Positions 56,805 to 64,000 of a stretch of DNA of 64,000 bases are shown here, piece after piece (the first letter of the stretch is position 1; each line of letters begins with the position of its first letter). The notes beneath the pieces are model-generated. The model had not been told where the DNA came from, made no database searches, and was given only the letters and a program-made list of their open reading frames with translations. Source of the DNA: Hoeflea sp. (GTDB taxonomy: Bacteria > Pseudomonadota > Alphaproteobacteria > Rhizobiales > Rhizobiaceae); NCBI RefSeq assembly GCF_002733955.1, contig NZ_NVXQ01000004.1:205968-269967 (forward strand), given 5' to 3'. The translations under genes were made by a program, and so were the position numbers.

Positions 56805-57559
56805 TCAAAGTCGAGAATGTTTCCGTTTCCCTGTCCGGCACGCCAATCCTGCAGGACATCAATCTGGAGCTTGCCAAGGGCGGTATCACCGCGCTCATCG
56901 GGCCCAATGGCGCCGGCAAGTCGACGCTGGTGTCGGCGATGGCGCGGCTGGTGCCGATCACCTCGGGCCGGATCACGGTGGACGAGCTGGATGTGACGCA
57001 GTCTCCCTCGCGGACGCTCGCCCGCCGCCTGTCGGTGATGCCGCAAGACAACAGCGTGGCCGGGCGGCTGCGGGTGGGCGAGCTGGTGCAGTTCGGGCGA
57101 TTCCCGCACCACCAGGGACGGCCGACGCAAGAGGATCACGATGAAGCTGAAAAGGCGCTCGAGATCTTCGATTTGCGCGACATCCGCGACAAGTTCGTCG
57201 ACACGCTGTCCGGTGGACAGCGGCAGAGGGTACGGGCGGCGATGTGTTTTGCCCAGGGCACGGATTACATGCTTCTGGACGAGCCGCTCAACAATCTTGA
57301 CATTTTCTACGCCCGCGAACTCATGCGCACCCTGCGCCACGTGGCGGACACGACAGACCGGAGCATCATCATCGTGCTGCATGACCTCAATCATGCCGCG
57401 GTCCATGCGGACCGGATCGTGGGAATGCGTGATGGCGGGATTGTCGCCGATGGCAGCAGTGAAGAGGTGATGCGGCCCGATGTTCTGGAGACATTGTTCG
57501 GGTTCAGGATCAATGTGGAAATGATCGCCGGCAAACCGATCAGCCTGCATTTCATCTAG
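56798..57559 (+). CDS. Iron-siderophore ABC transporter ATP-binding protein
   Basis: This 253-aa cytosolic ATPase drives siderophore import. Walker A is GPNGAGKST at residues 35-43, the ABC signature is LSGGQRQRVRAAM near 136-148, Walker B is YMLLDEPLNNLD near 157-168, and the switch His is in VLHDLNHAA near 193. The length and motifs fit the FepC/YclP group. It is the last gene of the uptake operon; a dispersed repeat copy begins 11 bp after its stop. Confidence 0.93.
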   Translation: MVIKVENVSVSLSGTPILQDINLELAKGGITALIGPNGAGKSTLVSAMARLVPITSGRITVDELDVTQSPSRTLARRLSVMPQDNSVAGRLRVGELVQFGRFPHHQGRPTQEDHDEAEKALEIFDLRDIRDKFVDTLSGGQRQRVRAAMCFAQGTDYMLLDEPLNNLDIFYARELMRTLRHVADTTDRSIIIVLHDLNHAAVHADRIVGMRDGGIVADGSSEEVMRPDVLETLFGFRINVEMIAGKPISLHFI

Positions 57560-57569
57560 CGCAGAGTAG

Positions 57570-57609
57570 CGTTCGAATCGCTTCGCTTGAACGGCAACCT
57601 ACATGCATC
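57570..57609 (-). repeat. 40-bp repeat, copy B (inverted relative to copy A)
   Basis: On the minus strand this reads GATGCATGTAGGTT, then CGTTCAAGCG, then ATTCGAACG, matching copy A at 45479-45518 at most positions, with differences concentrated in the hairpin loop. It lies just past the siderophore ATPase gene. Confidence 0.75.
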
Positions 57610-57754
57610 CCATCAAGGCGTCCCAGCGGCCTGTGGGGATCTCTCTGGATGCGGCGCGCCTGCAGTTGGCAGGACGATACGATTGGCGGGCGTGCACAGG
57701 ATGGCAGCCCGGGCTTTTTCCGATTTGCGTGCTTGGGAGACGGTCTCCAGACAA

Positions 57755-57776
57755 CAAAAACCCCGGAAAACCGAGG
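57755..57776 (-). terminator. Terminator after tRNA-Gly
   Basis: On the minus strand CCTCGG, loop TTTT, CCGGGG, then TTTTT forms a 6-bp stem (one G-U pair) with a T-tract. It begins 20 bp past the tRNA 3' end. Confidence 0.75.
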
Positions 57777-57795
57777 CCTTGTGTGTCTTGGAAAA

Positions 57796-57870
57796 TGGAG
57801 CGGGCGAGGCGATTCGAACGCCCGACCCCAACCTTGGCAAGGTTGTGCTCTACCCCTGAGCTACGCCCGC
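57796..57870 (-). tRNA. tRNA-Gly (GCC)
   Basis: This 75-nt tRNA has a perfect acceptor stem (GCGGGCG with CGCCCGC), D arm GCTC/GAGC, anticodon arm CAACC-TTGCCAA-GGTTG with anticodon GCC at 57836-57838, a T arm with TTCGAAT loop, and an encoded CCA end at 57796-57798. It decodes GGC and GGU. The gene is on the minus strand within a 634-bp stretch free of protein genes; its promoter would lie between 57871 and about 57930, but I see no convincing -35/-10 pair. The stretch 57871-58193 otherwise shows nothing I can support. Confidence 0.98.
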
Positions 57871-58193
57871 TCATCACCAGATCCGTGGGTAACTCGGACC
57901 GGCTGTCCAAGCTGTTCGGCCCGGACCGGCGCTATATGGCGCAACCTGCTTTCAATTGCAACAGGGAATTTTCAGTGATTTGCACTATATTTCGATTGCG
58001 GGCGATTTGCCGGGCTTGCAGCCCATGGGCCGGCTTCGGAAGCAAGGCGGTTCAGCTGTGAAAACCCAAACCATTGCGCTGGCCTGCCGGGTTGCCTATC
58101 AACGGGCCAGTTGAAGGCTGTCACCGTCGGGACGCGTTCCGCCAGGTGCCGGCAAAACCCGAATTGATGCTCAATCCAGCAAGAGTTGATCCC

Positions 58194-58691
58194 ATGCCCA
58201 AAACCCGCCAGGACCTGTTTGATTGCCTTGATGCGCTCGGCATCGCGCACCCGACCGTTGACCACGCCCCGGTGTTCACCGTTGCCGAATCGCAAGGGCT
58301 TCGGGATGAGATCCCGGGCGGGCACACCAAGAACCTGTTCCTGAAGGACAAGAAGGGGGCCTATTTCCTGGTGACGCTCGAGGAAAACGCCGAGGTGAAC
58401 CTGAAGACGATCCACGGCCTGATCGGCGCCAGTGGCCGGGTCTCCTTCGGCAAGCCCGAAGCGCTGATGGAAAAGCTCGGCGTGACGCCGGGCTCGGTGA
58501 CGATCTTCTGCGCGATCAACGATCCGGACCACGAGGTGACAATCGTCATTGACGCCCCGCTTCTGGAGCATGACACTATCAACGCTCATCCGTTGAGCAA
58601 TGATGCCACGACATCCATCGGACGTGACGACCTGAAACGCTTCCTCGCCCATACCGGGCATGAGCCGAAGATCTTGAAAGTTTCGGTCTGA
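58194..58691 (+). CDS. Prolyl-tRNA editing protein, ProXp/PrdX (YbaK-like) family
   Basis: This 165-aa protein has the INS/YbaK editing-domain fold, which deacylates mischarged tRNA, typically Ala- or Cys-tRNA-Pro, in trans. LFDCLDALGIAHPTVDHAPV, GGHTKNLFLKDKKGAYFLV, and FGKPEALMEKLGVTPGSVT near residues 82-100 match the family annotated as prolyl-tRNA synthetase associated domain. The conserved catalytic Lys is in KNLFLKD near 46-52. ATG 58194 is selected because earlier in-frame codons lack family similarity. Which mischarged amino acid it clears is not decidable. Confidence 0.87.
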   Translation: MPKTRQDLFDCLDALGIAHPTVDHAPVFTVAESQGLRDEIPGGHTKNLFLKDKKGAYFLVTLEENAEVNLKTIHGLIGASGRVSFGKPEALMEKLGVTPGSVTIFCAINDPDHEVTIVIDAPLLEHDTINAHPLSNDATTSIGRDDLKRFLAHTGHEPKILKVSV

Positions 58692-58740
58692 AACACGACT
58701 TTGACAGCAGTATCTTTTCAGCAGGCACGGAATCAGACCC

Positions 58741-59742
58741 ATGAGCGACTATGACAACCCCTATGCGCCGGCCTCCGGTGGTCAGATGAGCGGCACGGTT
58801 ACCTTTGGCGACCAGGCCAAGCCTGCCCAGCAGCCGGCGCAGGCGGGCGGTGGCGTTTCAGGTGAGCTGATCTCCGACACCACGACTGCCGGGTTCACCG
58901 CCGATGTGATCCAGGCCTCGCAGGATGTGACCGTGCTGGTGGACTTCTGGGCGCCGTGGTGCGGGCCCTGCAAGCAGCTGACCCCGATCATCGAGAAGGT
59001 GGTCAATGAATCCAACGGCCGGGTCAAGCTGGTCAAGCTTAACATCGACGATCACCCGGCAATCCCGGGACAGATGGGCATCCAGTCGATTCCCGCCGTG
59101 GTGGCCTTTGCCGGAGGCAAGCCGGTGGACGGTTTCATGGGCGCGTTGCCGGAAAGCCAAATCCGCGAATTCATCGACAAGGTGGCAGGCCCCGCGCCGA
59201 CATCGTCTGCCGATGAGCAGATCGCACAGATCGTGACGCAATCGCGCGAGGCGCTGGCCGCAGGCGACGTCGAGACGGCAGCGCGTGGTTTCGGTGCGGT
59301 GTTGCAGATGGACCAGGGCCATGTCGGCGCGATAACGGGGATGGCGGCGTGCATGCTGGCGGCCGGCGAACTCGATCGTGCGGAAAAACTGCTCAACGCG
59401 GTGCCGGTGGAAGAGCGCAAGGACGCCGAGATCGCCTCGGTTTTCAAGCGTCTCGAGATGGCCAAGGAAGTGGCCGAACTGGGTGACCCGGTCGAGCTCG
59501 AGGCGCGCCTGGCTTCCAATCCGGACGATCATGAGGCGCGGATCCAGTTTGCCAAGATCCTGAACGCAAAGGGCCACCGGGACGCGGCTGCCGACGAGCT
59601 GTTCACGATCATGCGCAAGGATCCGAAATGGGAAGACGAAGCGGCGCGCAAGATGCTGCTCGAGTTCTTCGAAGCCTGGGGGCCGGTTGATCCGGCGACC
59701 CTGTCGGCGCGGCGCAAGCTCTCGTCACTGCTTTTCTCCTGA
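58741..59742 (+). CDS. CnoX/YbbN-type thioredoxin with TPR region
   Basis: This 333-aa cytosolic protein combines a thioredoxin domain (residues about 42-150) and a C-terminal TPR-like helical region (residues about 160-325). The active site is WCGPCK, Cys74 and Cys77, in DFWAPWCGPCKQL. The first 40 residues are Gly-, Pro- and Gln-rich and likely disordered. CnoX proteins are chaperedoxins passing unfolded clients to GroEL and DnaK; the E. coli form lacks one Cys, whereas this one keeps both and so could act as a true oxidoreductase. It is followed after 82 bp by a LON-domain gene. Confidence 0.9.
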   Translation: MSDYDNPYAPASGGQMSGTVTFGDQAKPAQQPAQAGGGVSGELISDTTTAGFTADVIQASQDVTVLVDFWAPWCGPCKQLTPIIEKVVNESNGRVKLVKLNIDDHPAIPGQMGIQSIPAVVAFAGGKPVDGFMGALPESQIREFIDKVAGPAPTSSADEQIAQIVTQSREALAAGDVETAARGFGAVLQMDQGHVGAITGMAACMLAAGELDRAEKLLNAVPVEERKDAEIASVFKRLEMAKEVAELGDPVELEARLASNPDDHEARIQFAKILNAKGHRDAAADELFTIMRKDPKWEDEAARKMLLEFFEAWGPVDPATLSARRKLSSLLFS

Positions 59743-59824
59743 GATCCGATTCGCACTCAGGCACTTGAGATTTCGGCGCTTTGCCCCACATCACGGGGTG
59801 TGGTGAACATGAAGGCTTAAAGGC

Positions 59825-60502
59825 ATGCAGGTCGGTAACAAATCCTATCGGGTTGAAACGGATATTCCGGAGCAGGTTCCGGTGTTTCCGTTGTCGGGCG
59901 CGTTGCTGCTGCCGGGCGCGCAGCTGCCGCTCAACATCTTCGAGCCGCGATATCTTTCCATGCTTGATGATGCGATGAGTTCGGACCGGTTGATCGGCGT
60001 GATCCAGCCGGCGCTGGTCGATGCGAAGACAGGCAAGGGCCCGGTTGAAGACCTTTGCCGTGTCGGCTGTCTTGGACGCATTACCTCCTTTGCCGAAACC
60101 GGGGATGGCCGCTACGTCATCACCCTTGGCGGCGTGTGCAGGTTCCGGATCGGCGAAGAGCTGGTGCAAGAGCGCAAGCCCTACCGGATCTGCCGGATTT
60201 CGCCCTTCCTCGGCGACCTGGAAGCGGGCGATGAAGGCAAGGAAGTTGACCGCAAGGCACTGCTGGAGAGCTTCAGGGCCTATCTTGAAGCCAATGACCT
60301 GGAAGCCGACTGGAGCTCCGTCGAGCGGGCAAGCACCGAATCGCTGGTCAACTCGCTGTCAATGATGTCGCCCTATGGCCCGGCGGAAAAGCAGGCGCTG
60401 CTGGAGGCGGACAATCTCAAAATCCGGGCCGAAACGCTGATTGCGATCACCGAGATTGCCCTGGCGCGCGATTCGGACGATCATGGACCTGTTCTGCAAT
60501 AG
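59825..60502 (+). CDS. LON peptidase substrate-binding domain protein
   Basis: This 225-aa protein contains only the N-terminal substrate-binding domain of Lon protease and no ATPase or protease domain. [20 protein letters not shown] near residues 18-37 is the family signature, and [15 protein letters not shown] follows. The function of stand-alone LON-domain proteins is unknown; they may bind proteins. It lies between a CnoX-type chaperedoxin and a Trm112-like gene, an order common in rhizobia, which hints at proteostasis. Confidence 0.88.
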   Translation: MQVGNKSYRVETDIPEQVPVFPLSGALLLPGAQLPLNIFEPRYLSMLDDAMSSDRLIGVIQPALVDAKTGKGPVEDLCRVGCLGRITSFAETGDGRYVITLGGVCRFRIGEELVQERKPYRICRISPFLGDLEAGDEGKEVDRKALLESFRAYLEANDLEADWSSVERASTESLVNSLSMMSPYGPAEKQALLEADNLKIRAETLIAITEIALARDSDDHGPVLQ

Positions 60503-60504
60503 GC

Positions 60505-60741
60505 GTGTCCGAGCACAAAATGAGCAAATCGACCGAGCCGACCACGGGTATCCGAGCCAGAGGCGTTGTCGACGTCAAGATGCTCGAGTTGCTGGTGTGC
60601 CCGCTGACCTACGGGCCGCTGGAGTTTGATGCGAAGACGGAAGAGCTGATCTCGAAGCGCGCCAATCTGGCCTATCCGGTGCGTGACGGCATTCCGATCA
60701 TGCTCGTTTCCGAAGCGCGCGAACTGCCGGACAAGGACTGA
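60505..60741 (+). CDS. Trm112-like (UPF0434) small protein
   Basis: This protein of up to 78 aa has the Trm112-like fold: [20 protein letters not shown] near residues 25-44, then [20 protein letters not shown] and a terminal EARELPD. Only one Cys of the zinc-ribbon remains, as in most UPF0434 members. Eukaryotic Trm112 activates methyltransferases, so a similar partner role is possible here. GTG 60505 is 2 bp after the LON-gene stop; ATG 60520 would give 73 aa. The first 20 residues are not conserved. Confidence 0.85.
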   Translation: MSEHKMSKSTEPTTGIRARGVVDVKMLELLVCPLTYGPLEFDAKTEELISKRANLAYPVRDGIPIMLVSEARELPDKD

Positions 60742-60839
60742 TCCTTCACGCCTTTTCATGCCGTTCCCGCCCGTGCTTGACTGCAGGCAGCCATGTGCCT
60801 GAATATAAGTCAGCCACCCAAATCATAAAGGCGGGCTTG

Positions 60840-61412
60840 ATGTCGAAAAAAGGCGATCAGAGGCGTGAGGCGATTGTTGCCGCTGCCGCGCGGCTGTTCT
60901 GGATGAACGGGTTTGCGGCCACCAGCATTGCCGACATCGCCCGCGCGGCCGGTGTGCCTCAGGGCAACATGTTTTACTATTTCCGGACCAAGGCCGAGTT
61001 GGCGCTGGCGGTCGCGATCGTGTTTGTCGACGAAACGCAATCGCTGATCCTCGAGGCCGAGGCCGCATCGCCGGACCCGCGCGAGCGCATCCGCTTCCTG
61101 TTGCAGCGGCTGAGCCAGTCCAACCGCAGCCGGGTGGACAATGGCTGCCCGATCAGTGCCGCCGTCCGTGATTTTCGCCGTTCAGCGCCCGAGGCCTCGG
61201 CGCGCGCCGCCCAGAGCTTCGAGCTGCTGGTCAGTTTCATTGCCCGCGAGCTGCAGAAAACCGGCCCCCGGCCATCGATTGCGCTGGGACGGGCGCGTGC
61301 GGTGGTCATCGAGTGGCAGGGCGGCATAGCGCTGGCGCATGCGTTCAACGACATGACCGTGCTGACCGAAAGCCTGCGCCGCGCCGAGCAGAGCCTGCAG
61401 ATCGCTGCCTAG
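60840..61412 (+). CDS. TetR family transcriptional regulator
   Basis: This 190-aa regulator has an N-terminal TetR helix-turn-helix: RREAIVAAAARLFWMNGFAATSI in two halves, then DIARAAGVPQGNMFYYFRTK near residues 38-57. A C-terminal ligand-binding domain (about 70-190) follows. ATG 60840 follows AAGGCGGG by about 6 bases; the frame is open from 60777. The ligand and targets are unknown. It converges with the UbiH-like gene, 35 bp between stops, so there is no divergent target to suggest a role. Confidence 0.88.
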   Translation: MSKKGDQRREAIVAAAARLFWMNGFAATSIADIARAAGVPQGNMFYYFRTKAELALAVAIVFVDETQSLILEAEAASPDPRERIRFLLQRLSQSNRSRVDNGCPISAAVRDFRRSAPEASARAAQSFELLVSFIARELQKTGPRPSIALGRARAVVIEWQGGIALAHAFNDMTVLTESLRRAEQSLQIAA

Positions 61413-61447
61413 AGCCGCGACCCAGGTTAGGAAAAACCGCGTCCGGT

Positions 61448-62674
61448 TCAGATGGTCTCGCCGCGCAACAACCGCGGGCCCGAGCCATCGGGAATGCCGG
61501 CTGCCTGGTTGATGAAATAGCGCTTCATGGCCGGCATCCGGTCGACAAGGCCGAGACCGAAATCGCGGATCAGCCGCAGCGGCGTGATGTCGTTGGAAAA
61601 CATCCGGGTCAGCACGTCGCTGGTTACACCCATGCGCACCGTGTCGAACCGCCGCCAGGTCTGGTAGCGCTCGAGCACGGTCAGGGAGCCGATGTCGAGG
61701 CCGAGCCGGTTGGCTTCGACCACGGTCTCGGCCAGGGCGGCGACATCGCGGAAGCCGAGATTGAGGCCCTGGCCCGCCACGGGGTGGATGCCGTGTGCAG
61801 CGTCACCGGCCAAAGCCAGCCGGGGCCGGACGAATTCACGCGCCAGCGTCAGCCCCAGCGGGAAGGCCCGGCGGCCGCCTTCAACGCTCAGGGCGCCCAG
61901 ATGGTGGCCGAAACGGCGTTCAAGTTCCGCTTCGAAGATGAAATCATCCTCGGCGACCAGCCTGTTGGCGGCCTCGGTGCGCTCGGTCCAGACCAGCGAC
62001 GAACGGTTGCCGGTCAGCGGCAGGATGGCGAAAGGGCCTGAGGGCAGGAAGTGTTCCTCGGCGCGGCCATTGTGCGGCCGCTCATGGGCGACGGTGGTGA
62101 CAATGCCCGACTGGCCGTATTCCCAGTGCTGGGTCTTGATGCCAACCATCTCGCGCAGGCTGGATTTCACGCCGTCGGCGGCGACGACGAGCCGGGCAGC
62201 AAACACACGGCCATCCTTTGTTTCGACGCGGGCGTCGCGTTCGGTGATGTCGAGCGCGGTTGCGGCAGCGGATTGATGAATCTCGACGCCGATTTCGGCG
62301 GCCTTGTCGCGCAGGGCGGCGACCATGGCGACATTCGGGGCCATGTGGGCGAAGGGTTCGCCATCCTCGATCTTGCCGTCAAATGTCAGGAACACCGGGC
62401 GCACCGGATCGGAGGTGCGCGAATCGGTGATCACCATGTCGTTGATGGCCTGGGCCTCAGGCTCGATCGCATCCCAGACACCGAGTGTCCTGAGCAGGTT
62501 CTTGGCGCCCGCGGCAATGGCCGAGGCGCGCTGGTCCTTGCGCCAGACTTCGGCAGGTGCGGCATCGATGACGGCGATCTCGAGCGAGGGGCTTGCGAGT
62601 TTCAGCGCCACAGCGGTGGAGAGGCCGACATATCCGCCGCCGCACACAAGAATATCGAGGCTCTCGGTCGTCAT
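61448..62674 (-). CDS. UbiH/UbiF/COQ6 family FAD-dependent hydroxylase
   Basis: This 408-aa flavoprotein monooxygenase is predicted to hydroxylate the ubiquinone ring. An N-terminal Rossmann motif (ILVCGGGYVGLSTAVAL) near residues 8-24 is followed by VVAADGVKSSLRE near 167-179, the DG motif, and the family signature LALAGDAAHGIHPVAGQGLN near 292-311. It is probably membrane-associated with the Ubi complex. Which ring position it modifies cannot be assigned, since UbiH, UbiF, UbiI and UbiL are close. It is divergent from tesB across 156 bp. Confidence 0.88.
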   Translation of the reverse strand: MTTESLDILVCGGGYVGLSTAVALKLASPSLEIAVIDAAPAEVWRKDQRASAIAAGAKNLLRTLGVWDAIEPEAQAINDMVITDSRTSDPVRPVFLTFDGKIEDGEPFAHMAPNVAMVAALRDKAAEIGVEIHQSAAATALDITERDARVETKDGRVFAARLVVAADGVKSSLREMVGIKTQHWEYGQSGIVTTVAHERPHNGRAEEHFLPSGPFAILPLTGNRSSLVWTERTEAANRLVAEDDFIFEAELERRFGHHLGALSVEGGRRAFPLGLTLAREFVRPRLALAGDAAHGIHPVAGQGLNLGFRDVAALAETVVEANRLGLDIGSLTVLERYQTWRRFDTVRMGVTSDVLTRMFSNDITPLRLIRDFGLGLVDRMPAMKRYFINQAAGIPDGSGPRLLRGETI

Positions 62675-62830
62675 CGCATGGCTCCTTCCAAAAGTTCCGC
62701 CTTGATGCCACGGGCGGGCCCGGCACCCGGTGGCCTGGGATTGCTAATCACAGCTTCGGTCTTTGCAGCGGCGTCCTGACACCGTATACCGCATTGTCAT
62801 CGTCCAGCCCACCTCTGCGAGAACACCAAA

Positions 62831-63709
62831 ATGTCGCGTCCTGCTCCCACTGCCATGGAACAACTGCTCACCAGCCTCGATATCGAACGGCTCGAGCAAG
62901 ACCTGTTTCGCGGGACCAGTCCGCAGGTCGGCTGGCAGCGGGTGTTTGGCGGCCAGGTGATCGGCCAGGCGCTGGTTGCGGCGCAGCGGACGATTGCGGC
63001 GGACCGGCCGGTGCATTCGCTGCATGCCTATTTCATGCGGCCGGGAGATCCCGAGGCGCCGATCATCTATGAAGTCGACCGGATCCGCGACGGGATGAGC
63101 TTTGCCACCCGCTCGGTGGTGGCGATCCAGCACGGCAAGGCAATCTTTTCGTTGTCGGCGTCCTTCCAGAAGGCGGAAGAAGGGCTTGAGTACCAGGATC
63201 CGATTCCGCAGGTGGCGCAGCCGCAGGACCTGCCGGGCAAGGAGGAAATGCGCGAGGCGTTCCTGTCCGGTGCGCCCGACCATATCCGCAATTACTGGGA
63301 GCGTGAGCGGCCGATCGAGGTCCGGCCGCTGTCGCTGGAGCATTATGTATCTGACCGCAAACTGGACGCCGAGCAAAAGGTCTGGGTCCGGACCACCGGC
63401 CCGGTGCCCGATGACCAGATCATCCAGGCGGCAATCCTCGCCTATCTGTCGGACATGACGCTGCTCGACACGGCATTGTTTGCGCATGGCCGCTCGGTGT
63501 TCGACCGCGATCTGCAGGTCGCAAGCCTCGACCATGCGATGTGGTTTCACAGGCCTTGCAGGCTCGATGACTGGCTGCTTTACAGCATGGATTCCCCCAA
63601 CACCAATGGTGGCCGCGGCTTCACGCGGGGCAGCCTGTACCAGCGTGACGGCAAGCTGATTGCCTCTGTTGCACAAGAGGGATTGATTCGAGATCGGGCA
63701 AAAGCCTAA
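62831..63709 (+). CDS. tesB: Acyl-CoA thioesterase II
   Basis: TesB hydrolyses acyl-CoA esters in the cytosol. The 292-aa double hot-dog protein has the usual length. LEQDLFRGTSPQVGWQRVFG near residues 21-40 and GQALVAAQRTI near 45-55 are N-terminal blocks. DRIRDGMSFATRSVVAIQHG is around 84-103, and HAMWFHRPCRLDDWLLY near 235-251 carries the catalytic Asp of the second domain. It is followed by the glnK gene, an arrangement common in Rhizobiales. Confidence 0.94.
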   Translation: MSRPAPTAMEQLLTSLDIERLEQDLFRGTSPQVGWQRVFGGQVIGQALVAAQRTIAADRPVHSLHAYFMRPGDPEAPIIYEVDRIRDGMSFATRSVVAIQHGKAIFSLSASFQKAEEGLEYQDPIPQVAQPQDLPGKEEMREAFLSGAPDHIRNYWERERPIEVRPLSLEHYVSDRKLDAEQKVWVRTTGPVPDDQIIQAAILAYLSDMTLLDTALFAHGRSVFDRDLQVASLDHAMWFHRPCRLDDWLLYSMDSPNTNGGRGFTRGSLYQRDGKLIASVAQEGLIRDRAKA

Positions 63710-63759
63710 TTATTGTGCATTCATTAATTATTGCCTAATAATTGACCTCTCGCAACGCG

Positions 63760-63773
63760 GCACTTCGCCGTGC
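63760..63773. promoter_or_regulatory. Possible NtrC-type site
   Basis: GCAC-N6-GTGC lies about 61 bp upstream of the sigma-54-type element, a position used by NtrC enhancers. The usual spacing between the half-sites is 7, so it is one base short and uncertain. Confidence 0.3.
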
Positions 63774-63833
63774 TGAATCCGTTATCCTGAATTAATTCAA
63801 TATTTCCAATGTCTTGTCTGGTTTTTTCGAAAC

Positions 63834-63848
63834 TGGCACGGCTTTTGT
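63834..63848 (+). promoter_or_regulatory. Sigma-54 (RpoN) promoter for glnK
   Basis: TGGCACG-GCTT-TTGT matches the -24/-12 consensus TGGCACG-N4-TTGC with the -12 C replaced by T, and has correct GG-N10-GT spacing. It lies 92 bp upstream of the glnK ATG, fitting nitrogen-limitation control of glnK-amtB by NtrC. Confidence 0.75.
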
Positions 63849-63939
63849 TTGTGTTGTTTTCAGGCGGGGTACCCAGCGCGTGCTGGGGAGCCTGTCAGGA
63901 GAGGCGGCATGGCCGCGGACAACAAGGATGGGAAACCAG

Positions 63940-64000
63940 ATGAAAATTGTGATGGCCATCATCAAGCCGTTCAAGCTGGACGAGGTGCGTGAAGCCCTCA
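63940..64000 (+). CDS. glnK: PII nitrogen regulatory protein GlnK (partial)
   Basis: Only the first 20 complete codons lie in the window: MKIVMAIIKPFKLDEVREAL. This is the start of a PII protein, and the N-terminus MKIVMAIIKPFKLDEVR fits GlnK better than GlnB (MKKIEAIIKPF). PII proteins sense 2-oxoglutarate and ATP/ADP and, when uridylylated, release AmtB and other targets. Its place after tesB and its sigma-54-type promoter support a nitrogen-controlled glnK, probably with amtB beyond the right edge. The C-terminal part is not visible. Confidence 0.9.
   Translation, partial: MKIVMAIIKPFKLDEVREAL

Noticed and set aside
57603..58061. 152-codon ORF spanning the tRNA-Gly locus
   Set aside because: It reads through the tRNA on the opposite strand, and the peptide has no protein-like features.

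Overview
The window looks like the origin-proximal chromosome of a Rhizobiales alphaproteobacterium (Rhizobiaceae/Hoeflea-like; the genus is inferred, not proven). The basis is the gene order maf-ppsR-[oriC]-hemE-hemJ-rho-mnmE-mnmG-rsmG-parA-parB-holA-lptE-leuS, the very high G+C at third codon positions, rhizobial-type intergenic repeats, a RirA-type iron box, and tesB followed by glnK at the right edge. I see no insertion sequence, prophage, CRISPR array or rRNA operon. One tRNA gene (Gly-GCC) is present.

Region 1 (1-14.7 kb) is the replication and segregation core. A gene-free stretch with DnaA boxes between ppsR and hemE is the likely origin. Five parS-type palindromes lie between rho and rsmG: a degenerate one before rho, three at the mnmE-mnmG junction, and a perfect one inside rsmG. 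ParA and ParB, which act on these sites, are encoded directly downstream. The convergent leuS-lptE-holA operon follows.

Region 2 (14.7-30.5 kb) is housekeeping metabolism: a YggS PLP-binding protein, two AMP-forming acyl-CoA synthetases (PrpE-like and AcsA), an SDR, the cell-cycle regulator TrcR, htpX, rsmB, a heparinase-like protein, purH and a UMF1-type MFS transporter. Between acsA and a secreted nuclease lies an unusual 21-codon ORF with a ribosome binding site complementary to the whole 16S tail, followed by a strong terminator.

Region 3 (30.5-51.5 kb) holds the giant NAD-glutamate dehydrogenase and short, translationally coupled operons: an 80-aa membrane protein with a pyridoxal kinase and a DUF429 protein, and a CitE-like lyase with DUF1737 and M20 proteins. 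It also holds carbonic anhydrase, mltB, asd, leuB and leuD, a PhzF protein with a divergent Lrp regulator, a NodF/NodE-like ACP and ketosynthase pair, and an envelope M23 peptidase.

Region 4 (51.5-57.6 kb) is a five-gene ferric-siderophore uptake operon (TonB receptor, binding protein, two permeases, ATPase) behind an iron-responsive TGA-N9-TCA box. No siderophore biosynthesis genes are nearby.

Region 5 (57.6-64 kb) carries tRNA-Gly, a ProXp-type editing protein, a CnoX-type thioredoxin, a LON-domain protein, a Trm112-like protein, a TetR regulator, a UbiH-family hydroxylase, tesB and the start of glnK behind a sigma-54-type promoter.
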